Assembly: GCA_013288945.1 (NCBI GenBank)
Contig: JABDAZ010000006.1
Span: 1 to 64,000 of the forward strand
Origin: Bacteroidota bacterium
GTDB lineage: Bacteria > Bacteroidota > Bacteroidia > Chitinophagales > Chitinophagaceae
DNA length: 64,000 bases
Reading direction: 5' to 3'
Shown: one piece after another, positions 44,432-53,045 of the stretch
How positions within the stretch are numbered: position 1 is the stretch's first letter
How the letters are laid out: the number at the start of each line of letters is the position of its first letter
The notes under the pieces: generated by a model
What the model saw: the letters and a program-made list of their open reading frames with translations, nothing else
Told to the model about the DNA's origin: nothing
Database searches by the model: none
Position numbers and translations under genes: made by a program

Positions 44432-45211
44432 ATGAAACTGATAAAATTTTTATTGCCTGTTGCGTTTATATTTTGCCTTACAGGTTGCGTTGAAATTAAT
44501 GAACAGATTGATATAAAACCAAACGGCAGCGGGCAATGGGTTACAAAGATGGATATGAGCCAGTTGCTTGACATGATGCAAACCTATATGGGCAAAGATG
44601 AAATGGACAAACAATTGCCTTCAAAAAAAATGGATACAACTATTTTATTTAAAACTTTTGTTGATACATCAACAAGTATTTCTCCTGAAAAGAAAGCGCT
44701 TTTGAGAGATGGAAAAATCGGGATGAAATTAAATATGGATGAAAAAATTTTTAAAACAGAAATGAATTTTCCGTTTACGAGTTTAAATAATTTACAAAAA
44801 TTATATACATCACTTGGCGATGGTTCTATTGGCACAACTGATTTATTAAAAGGATTAACAGCCGGAAAAGCAGACAGCGCAAGCCCTGTAGGCAATATGC
44901 AAAGCCCGGACATTACGCAGTTTAATAACATTTATGATTTTAAAAGTAAAGATGGTTTTATTTCGCGCAAAGTAAACCAGGAAAAACTGAAAGCATTATT
45001 AGATAATCCGCAACTGAGCCAAATGAAAGATGCAGGAAATATGGGCGTTGAAATTCCGTATACCATTGTAATTAATTTACCACGCGCTGTTAAAAAAGTT
45101 GACAATCCGCTTGCAGCAATTTCTACTGATAAAAAAACAGTTACTATAAAATACAACTTAATAGAAATGCTGAACACACCACAGAAGTTTGAATATTCAA
45201 TTGAGTATTAA
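44432..45211 (+). CDS. Lipoprotein of unknown function
   Basis: The 259-residue protein has a lipobox (CLTGC) after a 17-residue hydrophobic segment. The rest is soluble: EINEQIDIKPNGSGQWVTKMDMSQLLDMM, then a Lys/Asp-rich helical part and beta strands near the end (VEIPYTIVINLPRAVKKVDN, KTVTIKYNLIEML). I do not recognise a named family. It is read between the epimerase-like gene and nadB and ends at its own terminator. Confidence 0.72.
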   Translation: MKLIKFLLPVAFIFCLTGCVEINEQIDIKPNGSGQWVTKMDMSQLLDMMQTYMGKDEMDKQLPSKKMDTTILFKTFVDTSTSISPEKKALLRDGKIGMKLNMDEKIFKTEMNFPFTSLNNLQKLYTSLGDGSIGTTDLLKGLTAGKADSASPVGNMQSPDITQFNNIYDFKSKDGFISRKVNQEKLKALLDNPQLSQMKDAGNMGVEIPYTIVINLPRAVKKVDNPLAAISTDKKTVTIKYNLIEMLNTPQKFEYSIEY

Positions 45212-45238
45212 TAAAAATATTTTTACAATCATTATTAT

Positions 45239-45275
45239 AAAAATGCTATCAGCAAAAAAGTTGATAGCATTTTTA
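45239..45275 (+). terminator. Terminator of the lipoprotein gene
   Basis: AAAAATGCTATCA pairs with TGATAGCATTTTT around a 10-base loop and is followed by T-rich sequence. Confidence 0.88.
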
Positions 45276-45328
45276 TTTTCATTAATAATTTCTGGTAAGT
45301 TTTTTAATTAAAAATGTATTTTTAAAAT

Positions 45329-46927
45329 ATGATACAAACAGATTTTTTGGTTATCGGTTCAGGCATTGCAGGTTTGAGTTATGCATTAAAAGTTGCGCAG
45401 CATAATCCTGATAAAAAAATATTGGTCATAACAAAAACGCAAGCTGATGAAACCAATACAAAGTACGCCCAGGGCGGCATTGCGGGCGTTACAGATTTGG
45501 AACATGATAGTTATGAAAAACATATTCAGGATACATTAATAGCCGGCGATGGATTATGCAACCCTAAAACTGTGGAGATAGTTGTGAAAGAAGGCCCCGA
45601 ACGCATTAATGAAATTATTGAATGGGGAACACAGTTTGATAAAGATCCCGATGGCGATTATAAATTGGGAAGAGAAGGCGGCCACTCTGAATTCAGGATT
45701 CTTCATCACAAAGATGTTACTGGAAAAGAAATTGAACGTGCGTTGTTGGAAACAGTTGCACGGCAAAAAAATATTGAGTTTGTAAAACATTGTTTTGTTG
45801 TTGATATTATTACGCAGCATCATTTGGGTTATCTTATAACAAAGTCAACACCTGATATTGAATGCTACGGTGTGTATGCTTTGGATTTGCATACGCAAAA
45901 AATTATAAAAATTCTTTCTCGCATTACCTTGTTTGCAACTGGTGGAAACGGGCAAGTTTACAGAACGACTACCAATCCAAAAATCGCAACAGGCGATGGT
46001 GTTGCAATGGTTTACCGCGCAAAAGGCCGCATAGAAAATATGGAGTTTATACAATTTCATCCAACAGCTTTGTATGAACCTGGCATCAGTCCATCTTTTT
46101 TAATAACAGAAGCAGTGCGTGGCGATGGCGGAATTTTGCGCAATAAAAATGGCGAAGCTTTCATGGAAAAATATGATGAAAGAAAAGACCTCGCGCCGCG
46201 CGACATTGTTGCGCGCGCCATCGATAGTGAAATGAAAAAAGAAGGAGTTGAAAATATTTATCTCGATTGCAGGCACATGAACATTGAAAAATTTATCGAA
46301 CATTTTCCAAACATTTATGAGAAATGTAAATCAATAGGAATTGATGTCGCAAAGAATATGATACCAGTTGCGCCCGCCGCGCATTATAGTTGTGGTGGAA
46401 TTAAAACAGATGAATTTGGCCGCACTTCCATAAAAAATTTATATGCCTGCGGCGAATGTTCTTCAACAGGTTTGCATGGTGCAAATCGTTTGGCAAGCAA
46501 TTCTTTATTGGAAGCTTTGGTATTCAGCCATCGTTGTTACTTAGACGCAGTGCGGGTTGTAGCGGATATAAGTTTTAATGAAAACGTGCCCGACTGGAAT
46601 GCAGAAGGCACAACGCAACCGCGTGAAATGATATTAATAACACAAAGTATAAAAGAATTGCAGTTATTAATGAGCGATTATGTTGGCATCGTTCGAACAA
46701 ACGTGCGCCTGCAAAGAGCAATGAAACGCCTTGATATTTTGCATGAAGAAATTGAAAATTTATACGAAACAACTGCCGTATCGCCACAACTTGCAGAAGC
46801 AAGAAATTTAATTACCGTTGGTTATTTAATTGTAAGAAGCGCGCAGTTCCGCAAAGAAAGCCGCGGCCTTCATTTTAATACAGATTATCCGTTTAAGAGC
46901 GAGCTGTTGCAAAATATTGTTTTGTAA
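45329..46927 (+). CDS. nadB: L-aspartate oxidase
   Basis: The 532-residue flavoprotein has the FAD motif DFLVIGSGIAGLSYALK, the NTKYAQGGIAGV segment, HTGxGR-like contact regions, GREGGHSEFRILHHKD, the IQFHPTALYEPG motif and PAAHYSCGGIKTDEFGRTSIKNLYACGE, with a helical C-terminal domain. The GGIKTDEFGRT and EFIQFHP patterns point to NadB rather than fumarate reductase. It oxidises L-aspartate to iminoaspartate for NAD synthesis. No nadA or nadC lies in the window. Confidence 0.94.
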   Translation: MIQTDFLVIGSGIAGLSYALKVAQHNPDKKILVITKTQADETNTKYAQGGIAGVTDLEHDSYEKHIQDTLIAGDGLCNPKTVEIVVKEGPERINEIIEWGTQFDKDPDGDYKLGREGGHSEFRILHHKDVTGKEIERALLETVARQKNIEFVKHCFVVDIITQHHLGYLITKSTPDIECYGVYALDLHTQKIIKILSRITLFATGGNGQVYRTTTNPKIATGDGVAMVYRAKGRIENMEFIQFHPTALYEPGISPSFLITEAVRGDGGILRNKNGEAFMEKYDERKDLAPRDIVARAIDSEMKKEGVENIYLDCRHMNIEKFIEHFPNIYEKCKSIGIDVAKNMIPVAPAAHYSCGGIKTDEFGRTSIKNLYACGECSSTGLHGANRLASNSLLEALVFSHRCYLDAVRVVADISFNENVPDWNAEGTTQPREMILITQSIKELQLLMSDYVGIVRTNVRLQRAMKRLDILHEEIENLYETTAVSPQLAEARNLITVGYLIVRSAQFRKESRGLHFNTDYPFKSELLQNIVL

Positions 46928-46933
46928 ATTTTA

Positions 46934-46981
46934 TTTTATTAATAAAGCTGTTATAAAATTTATATAGCTTTATTAATAAAA
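46934..46981 (+). terminator. Terminator-like hairpin after nadB
   Basis: TTTTATTAATAAAGCT pairs with AGCTTTATTAATAAAA around 16 bases. Both arms contain ATTAAT. It is followed by a GCGTCGCAC repeat copy. Confidence 0.75.
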
Positions 46982-47019
46982 ATTTGTTGACGCATTTTTT
47001 ACCAAAAAAATATTTTGTA

Positions 47020-47080
47020 CCAAGCATTAATATTTCAATTAAGCATCGTTGCGTCGCACACTTGTACTTTTAGTTCTTTA
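47020..47080 (+). repeat. Dispersed repeat, copy B (GCGTCGCAC core)
   Basis: AATTAAGCATCGTTGCG leads into the core GCGTCGCACACTTGTACTTT (47051-47070) and TAGTTCTTT. It lies between two convergent genes. Confidence 0.75.
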
Positions 47081-47090
47081 TTGAACAATT

Positions 47091-50000
47091 TTATCTCGTA
47101 ATCACCAACGTTCCTTTCAGCGCATATACTTCACCAGTATCGCATTGTAACTCGGCGATGTATACATACGCACCTGTAGATACCGGGCTTCCTTTAAAAT
47201 TGCCGTCCCATCCTGCAGTGCGATCGTCAATATTAATATTCGTCCTTTCAAAAACCATTTGTCCCCAACGGCTAAAAACGCGCAGTGATTTTATAGTTTT
47301 TATTCCTTTTCCTTTTATATAAAATACATCATTATTGCCGTCATTATTCGGGCTGAAAACACTTGGCACATATACGCGATCTTCAGCACAAACTAATTTT
47401 ATAATAACCGTATCAGATGCTGCGCAACCGTAAATATTTTTTCCCGTAACTATATAAGTTATATCACTTCGCGGCGTGCTGACTGGCGATTCACAATCTG
47501 TGCAACTTAAATAATCAACAGGCAACCAGCTCCATTGCGTTACATCCACACTGCCGGTTGCACCAAGCTGAACTGTAGACCCAGTAAGGGTTTGCACATC
47601 TGCGCCTGCATTAACAGTTGGCAACGGTTCAATATTTATATGCACCGTTTCTGTATCAGTAAAGCATTGATATGCATCATAACCAACAACAGTAAATGAA
47701 GTTGGCGATTGCGGCAACGCTACAGGATTTGCAATTTGTGTATTATTTAATCCATCACCACTAATCCAATTATATGTATTTGCACCGGTTGCGGCCAACA
47801 TAATATTGCTGCCTTTGCAAACAAAAGTATCGGCAGGAATTTTTACTTTAAAAGGTTGTGCAACTGCAATCACAGATGAATCAGTTGCTGAACAACCAAA
47901 GCTCGTTGTTGATTGAACAATGTATGTTGTATTAATGACAGGCGATGCAACAGGTGATGCGATTGTATTATTATCAAGTGTTTTTGATGGTGACCATAAA
48001 TAATTTGCACCATCATTTGCATTCAATTGAATTGTTTTTCCTAAACAAATAACGGCTTGCTTTGGCGTTACATTAATAGTTGGATTCGGATGAACAGTGA
48101 GCATGTTAACAGCCGTATCATAGCAACCGGAATGATTAATGATTAATAAGATTTTATAATCGCCGGCAGTATTAAATATTTGTGGTGATGGATTTTGCAC
48201 GGCCGCATTATTTCCATTATTAAAAATCCATTGCCATTGAATATTGTCCGTTAAACTCGCGCTGCCATTGAATTGTGCCGATCCATTCTGGCAAATTTCT
48301 AACGGGCCATTAATAGAAGCTTTTGCAGATTTATAAACGGTAATTGTTTGTGATGCTTGCTTTGCACAACCATATGGCGAAGTAACATTGAAAGTAATTG
48401 TATACGTACCGGAATTTTTATAAGTAAAAATTGCGTTCTTAATGTTAGAAGTATCTGCAACATTTCCTGTTCCAAAATCCCAGTGATATATTAATGTTTG
48501 CTGTGCCTGATCTGCCGCAACACTTACGACTTGTGGTTTTAAAAATATTTGTGCAGAATCGCAAAGATGATCAGGCAAACCTTTGATTGCAATAAAAAGG
48601 CTGTCGACAACAACTTTAATCACAGAATCATTCAGCGCGCTGCAACCGTTGCTGTCACTCACTATTAATGAAGGTTCGTAAACACCTGCAGTTAAAAATT
48701 GATGCACTGAAAACGTATCTTTTGATTGCGCAACAGTTCCATCTCCAAAATCCCAGTTAAAAGAATTTCCTTTTTCTGCTGTTAAAGCACTTAAGGTTAC
48801 CAATTGTGATGTGCAACCAAAATATGGATTTGCTTTTATTTTTGCTGATGGCGCTTTTACAATAATTGAATCAACAGTTGTATCAACGGTATTATTATAT
48901 CCATAACCATATAAAGTTATTTTATAGGTTCCTGCTTTATAATAAGTGTGGCTTGGATTATTTTGATTATCTGCTTTGCTTCCGTCACCAAAATCCCATG
49001 CAACGGTATTTGCATTCGCTGATGTATTTGTAAGCTGTACAATCACCGGTGGGCAATCAGCAGAAGTAATAAAAGATTTGTTGAAAGAAAATGCAGTATT
49101 AATAATTTTTACATTAATAATTTGTGTTGATGTATCAATGCAATGTGTTACAGGATTGCTTGCAATTAATTTCACGGTATAAGTTCCGGTGCTTGAAAAA
49201 ATATGTTGTGGTGAAAAATCTGTTGATGAATTCCCATCACCAAAAAGCCATTTGTATTGCGTGTTGCCATCTCCAAAATCATTGGTATTATTATAAAATG
49301 AAACTGACGTATTTGGAGTTACGTTGGTTGGATTGTAAGTAAATAAAGATTTTGGCCCACTTGGATAAACAAAGTTGTTTGTGTACAAAGATGTTTCGTC
49401 CGAGCATCCGTCTGCATCGGTAACTGTTAGTTGCGGATAAAAACCACCGGGCACAGGATATTTATGATACTCGGTACTGCTTTTATTTTCATCAGCAAAA
49501 GTATTATCACCAAAAATCCAATGCCATGTTTTAATTGGTGAACTGTTTCCTGCAACAGAAGTATCCTGCAGAATAACTGGATACGCGTAGCAAGGGCTTC
49601 CTTCAACTATTTTAAAACCAGCTTTTGGCCCGTGAATTTTTACCGGAATATAATTGGATGTATCATTACACCCAAAATAATATGAAGTTGTAATAACCCG
49701 AATATCACTTTTCAACCTGTCTAATCCGCTCAATGTAAATTGGCCTGAATTGTATAAGTAAGAATTATAATTGCTAACCGTGAAGTAACCATTATAATTT
49801 GTAGTGTCTCCGTATTGCGCTTTTGAAGGATAATAATAACCAGAATAATATCCATATGGATAAGGATTGGTTTGCATATTGGCTACTGTAATATTCAGTA
49901 CATCATTGGCACATATACTTGCTGTTGTTGCGGAGAGAATTGGTTTTTGTTTTAAAAGAACATAAATAGTTGTTGAATCTTTTACAATACACTGGCCATT

Positions 50001-52061
50001 GGTGGCGCTTAATATAATTTTATATGTTCCGGTAGATGAATAGTTATGCAAAACAGTATCCTGAAACGAGGTAAATGATTGTGCATTTCCATCACCAAAA
50101 TCCCATTTCCAGGTATTTGTATATTTAGAATTTTCTGTAAATTTTACAAGGCCACGGTTGCCATCGCAGGTATTAATTTCGTTACTAATTTTTGGAAACG
50201 GTGGCAACACTTTTACATAATTCAATTTTGTTACTGTATCTGCACATGCACTGTTTCCATTAATAACTATAAGTTTTATGGTATACGTTCCTGAATCAGA
50301 ATACTGAACCGTTGGCGTTGGGCCACTTGAATATGCATAAGCATTACCGCCAAAATCCCAATACCATGCAGAAATTGGCCCAATTGATTTATCAGAAAAA
50401 ATAGTTGGCATATTGCCGCAAATTGTTGGCGTTACGGAAAAATCTGCATGCGGCCTTTTATAAACCTGCACAGAATTATATTGCGCGCTCCCAGTGCAAC
50501 CACCTTTTGTAACATAACTTAATGTAACAATATAATTACCGGGCTTGCTATAAAAATGTGATGGCATTTGCGCGGTAGATGTGCTGCCATCACCAAAATC
50601 CCACTTGTAACTTGCAATTGAATCTTTAACTGAATAAGCTGAAAACCCAATTCGCAAAGTGTCGCAGCTTGTATAATAATACGACCAGTCTGTAACTTGT
50701 ATTGAAACAAATGTGTTAAGAATATTTACATTCTGAGATTCGGTTGAAGTGCAACCTGCTGCATTAGTAACTGTAAGAATTACATTATCAGATTCCTGGT
50801 TGGCAAAAAAATAATTTGCATTTGGCTGGCCCGTTGAAAAAGGATTATTATAATAAGTATTGTTTAAAGTCCACGACCATGCAGTTACATTTTTGGTAGT
50901 GTCTTTAAAACTAACCGATACAGGCGCATTGCAATAAGTTGGAATATTAATATTGAAAGGCTTAATATCCGGCACATCATTTACTTTAAATATTTTGGTA
51001 ACCGTATCAAAGCAGCCGCCATAATTATTTATTAATCGAACAGTATGTTTCAATGTATCGGGAAATATGTATGGAAAACCGCCATAGCAATAATAGCAAG
51101 CTACAGCTCCATCTACAAACCAAGTTTGCAATGTTGCTTCCGGAACACTTTTATCAGAAAAAACAGTATTATTATTTTTACAAACAACTTGTGTTGGCGC
51201 AAAATCTGAATTGAAATTGCGGACGTTAACGTAATTATATTGCGTACTTGAAACCGAGCACCCATCAGCATTTGAAACAGTAAGGCCAACTGTATAAGTT
51301 CCTTTTTTATTATATGCATGAGAAGGATTTGTAGTTGTTGAATTTGTTCCATCACCAAAATCCCAAGCGTAATTTAATAAGCCGGATCCAGAACTTGTAT
51401 TGGTAAAACTAACTGCATCAGATATATTACAAAGCTGCGTTTGGTTTGCATTAAAACTTGCCTGCAACGATGGAAGAACTTTGGTAGCATTTTTTTCAAC
51501 AGATGAATAACAGCCATAATTATTTGTAACAGTTAATCCAACAATACTATTCTCAACAAAATTATAAGTATGTGCAATTTGCGCGGCTGATGTTTGTTGT
51601 GTATTTCCATCTCCAAAATCCCAATAATAATTTGCAATTGATCCATCGCCGGCAGTTGCTGTTGCATTAAAATTTACGGGCAAAGGCAAACAACCTTTTA
51701 CAACATCAAAAGTAAAATCGACAGTTGGCCTTTTGTAAACAACTATTTGTTTTGTTTGAGAAGAAGTTTTTGTGCCGTCAGTTACTGTTAATGTAACTGC
51801 GTAAGATTGCTCGAAAACATACGTTGCGCCTGCGTTTATTAATGATGAAGTATTTCCGTTTCCAAAATCCCATTGATAAGTTGCATTGCTGGAGGCGCCG
51901 GTTGTTGTATTCGTAAATGAAACTGTTAGTGGCGAACATCCGCCATTTTTATCTGCAGAAAAATTGGCCTGCAACTGTGCGTTTGCAGAAGTATAAATAA
52001 ATAATAAAAAGATTAATGAAAAAAAATATCGGAGGTATTTTATGAAGGATAAAAAATACAT
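47091..52061 (-). CDS. Giant PKD-repeat surface protein with T9SS type B sorting domain
   Basis: The 1656-residue protein has a signal peptide (ends SANA before QLQ), about a dozen PKD units each marked by a WDFGDG-like turn (first near residue 65, last near 1210), Ig-like parts near the C-terminus (CLGKTIQLNANDGANYLWSPS), and a type B (gliding-motility-associated) C-terminal domain: VPSVFSPNNDGNNDVFYI, SLRVFSRWGQMVFER and ALKGTLVITR. It should be exported by the type IX system and act as a surface adhesin, like SprB-type proteins. The PKD units are diverged, not identical. Its end abuts a GCGTCGCAC repeat. Confidence 0.9.
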   Translation of the reverse strand: MYFLSFIKYLRYFFSLIFLLFIYTSANAQLQANFSADKNGGCSPLTVSFTNTTTGASSNATYQWDFGNGNTSSLINAGATYVFEQSYAVTLTVTDGTKTSSQTKQIVVYKRPTVDFTFDVVKGCLPLPVNFNATATAGDGSIANYYWDFGDGNTQQTSAAQIAHTYNFVENSIVGLTVTNNYGCYSSVEKNATKVLPSLQASFNANQTQLCNISDAVSFTNTSSGSGLLNYAWDFGDGTNSTTTNPSHAYNKKGTYTVGLTVSNADGCSVSSTQYNYVNVRNFNSDFAPTQVVCKNNNTVFSDKSVPEATLQTWFVDGAVACYYCYGGFPYIFPDTLKHTVRLINNYGGCFDTVTKIFKVNDVPDIKPFNINIPTYCNAPVSVSFKDTTKNVTAWSWTLNNTYYNNPFSTGQPNANYFFANQESDNVILTVTNAAGCTSTESQNVNILNTFVSIQVTDWSYYYTSCDTLRIGFSAYSVKDSIASYKWDFGDGSTSTAQMPSHFYSKPGNYIVTLSYVTKGGCTGSAQYNSVQVYKRPHADFSVTPTICGNMPTIFSDKSIGPISAWYWDFGGNAYAYSSGPTPTVQYSDSGTYTIKLIVINGNSACADTVTKLNYVKVLPPFPKISNEINTCDGNRGLVKFTENSKYTNTWKWDFGDGNAQSFTSFQDTVLHNYSSTGTYKIILSATNGQCIVKDSTTIYVLLKQKPILSATTASICANDVLNITVANMQTNPYPYGYYSGYYYPSKAQYGDTTNYNGYFTVSNYNSYLYNSGQFTLSGLDRLKSDIRVITTSYYFGCNDTSNYIPVKIHGPKAGFKIVEGSPCYAYPVILQDTSVAGNSSPIKTWHWIFGDNTFADENKSSTEYHKYPVPGGFYPQLTVTDADGCSDETSLYTNNFVYPSGPKSLFTYNPTNVTPNTSVSFYNNTNDFGDGNTQYKWLFGDGNSSTDFSPQHIFSSTGTYTVKLIASNPVTHCIDTSTQIINVKIINTAFSFNKSFITSADCPPVIVQLTNTSANANTVAWDFGDGSKADNQNNPSHTYYKAGTYKITLYGYGYNNTVDTTVDSIIVKAPSAKIKANPYFGCTSQLVTLSALTAEKGNSFNWDFGDGTVAQSKDTFSVHQFLTAGVYEPSLIVSDSNGCSALNDSVIKVVVDSLFIAIKGLPDHLCDSAQIFLKPQVVSVAADQAQQTLIYHWDFGTGNVADTSNIKNAIFTYKNSGTYTITFNVTSPYGCAKQASQTITVYKSAKASINGPLEICQNGSAQFNGSASLTDNIQWQWIFNNGNNAAVQNPSPQIFNTAGDYKILLIINHSGCYDTAVNMLTVHPNPTINVTPKQAVICLGKTIQLNANDGANYLWSPSKTLDNNTIASPVASPVINTTYIVQSTTSFGCSATDSSVIAVAQPFKVKIPADTFVCKGSNIMLAATGANTYNWISGDGLNNTQIANPVALPQSPTSFTVVGYDAYQCFTDTETVHINIEPLPTVNAGADVQTLTGSTVQLGATGSVDVTQWSWLPVDYLSCTDCESPVSTPRSDITYIVTGKNIYGCAASDTVIIKLVCAEDRVYVPSVFSPNNDGNNDVFYIKGKGIKTIKSLRVFSRWGQMVFERTNINIDDRTAGWDGNFKGSPVSTGAYVYIAELQCDTGEVYALKGTLVITR

Positions 52062-52186
52062 AGGTGGTTAAGGTTAGCAATCTCTTTTGCAAAAAATTGT
52101 ACAACAAGATAAAAGATGATAATGACACTACCAATAATTAAGCGCGACTATTTTATTGTGTGGCACTTATCAATAAATTGAAACAT

Positions 52187-52194
52187 TATATTTG
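52187..52194 (+). promoter_or_regulatory. -7 box of the MurU-like gene
   Basis: TATATTTG fits TAnnTTTG and lies 37 bases before the ATG at 52232. Confidence 0.55.
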
Positions 52195-52231
52195 TCTTCG
52201 TTAAGTTTATAAAAACGAAAAATATTTATTA

Positions 52232-52966
52232 ATGAAGGCAATGATATTTGCAGCAGGATTGGGCACACGCTTCAAACCTTGGACTGACGCGCATCCCAAG
52301 GCATTGGCAATTGTAAATGGCAAAAGTTTGCTGCAACGCAATATTGAATACTTACAGCAATTTAATATTACAGATGTGTTAGTAAACGTTCACCATTTTG
52401 CAGAACAAATTATTAATGAGCTTAAAAAAAATAATAACTGGGGAAGTAAAATAACCATTAGTGATGAAACAAATATTGTTTTGGAAACTGGTGGCGGATT
52501 AAAAAAAGCAAGCTGGTTTTTTAATGATGAAAAACCTTTTGCGGTTATTAATGCAGATATTTTAACTGATTTGGATTTGCATGAAATGATTTTGTTTCAT
52601 AAAAAAAATAATCCGCTCTCAACTTTAGCAACAACCAATCGCGAAACTTCACGCTATTTTTTATTTGATAATAATAATAATTTATGCGGATGGAGAAATG
52701 TAAAAACAAATGAAGAAAAAGGATTTGTATTAAAATTTTCTGAAGAAGAAAAAAAAGAAGTTGCACAAAAAGCTTTCAGCGGAATTCATATTATTGATCC
52801 AAAAATTTTTCCATTAATAACACAGGAAGGAAAATTTTCTATTGTTGATGTTTACCTGCAACTTTCGCCAACAGAAATTATAAAAAGTTTTGATCACAGC
52901 AATACAAAACTCGTGGATGTTGGCAAACCTGAATCATTAATAATTGCAGAAAAATTATTTCCCTGA
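52232..52966 (+). CDS. Nucleotidyltransferase (MurU/GDP-mannose-pyrophosphorylase-like)
   Basis: The 244-residue protein has the sugar-1-phosphate nucleotidyltransferase start KAMIFAAGLGTRFKPWT, the sugar-binding PKALAIVNGKSLLQRNIEYL, VNVHHFAEQI, ETGGGLKKA and INADILTDLDL. Its length and sequence are near those of MurNAc-1-phosphate uridylyltransferase (MurU) and the short GDP-sugar enzymes; the sugar is not certain. It would work in cell-wall recycling if it is MurU. A -7 box (TATATTTG) lies 37 bases upstream. Confidence 0.85.
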   Translation: MKAMIFAAGLGTRFKPWTDAHPKALAIVNGKSLLQRNIEYLQQFNITDVLVNVHHFAEQIINELKKNNNWGSKITISDETNIVLETGGGLKKASWFFNDEKPFAVINADILTDLDLHEMILFHKKNNPLSTLATTNRETSRYFLFDNNNNLCGWRNVKTNEEKGFVLKFSEEEKKEVAQKAFSGIHIIDPKIFPLITQEGKFSIVDVYLQLSPTEIIKSFDHSNTKLVDVGKPESLIIAEKLFP

Positions 52967-53045
52967 ATTATTTTTTTATTAATTCTATCAATTAAGAGAA
53001 GCGTAAATTTATAAAGGTTTAGTTTCATTACTTATCTAAATTTTT

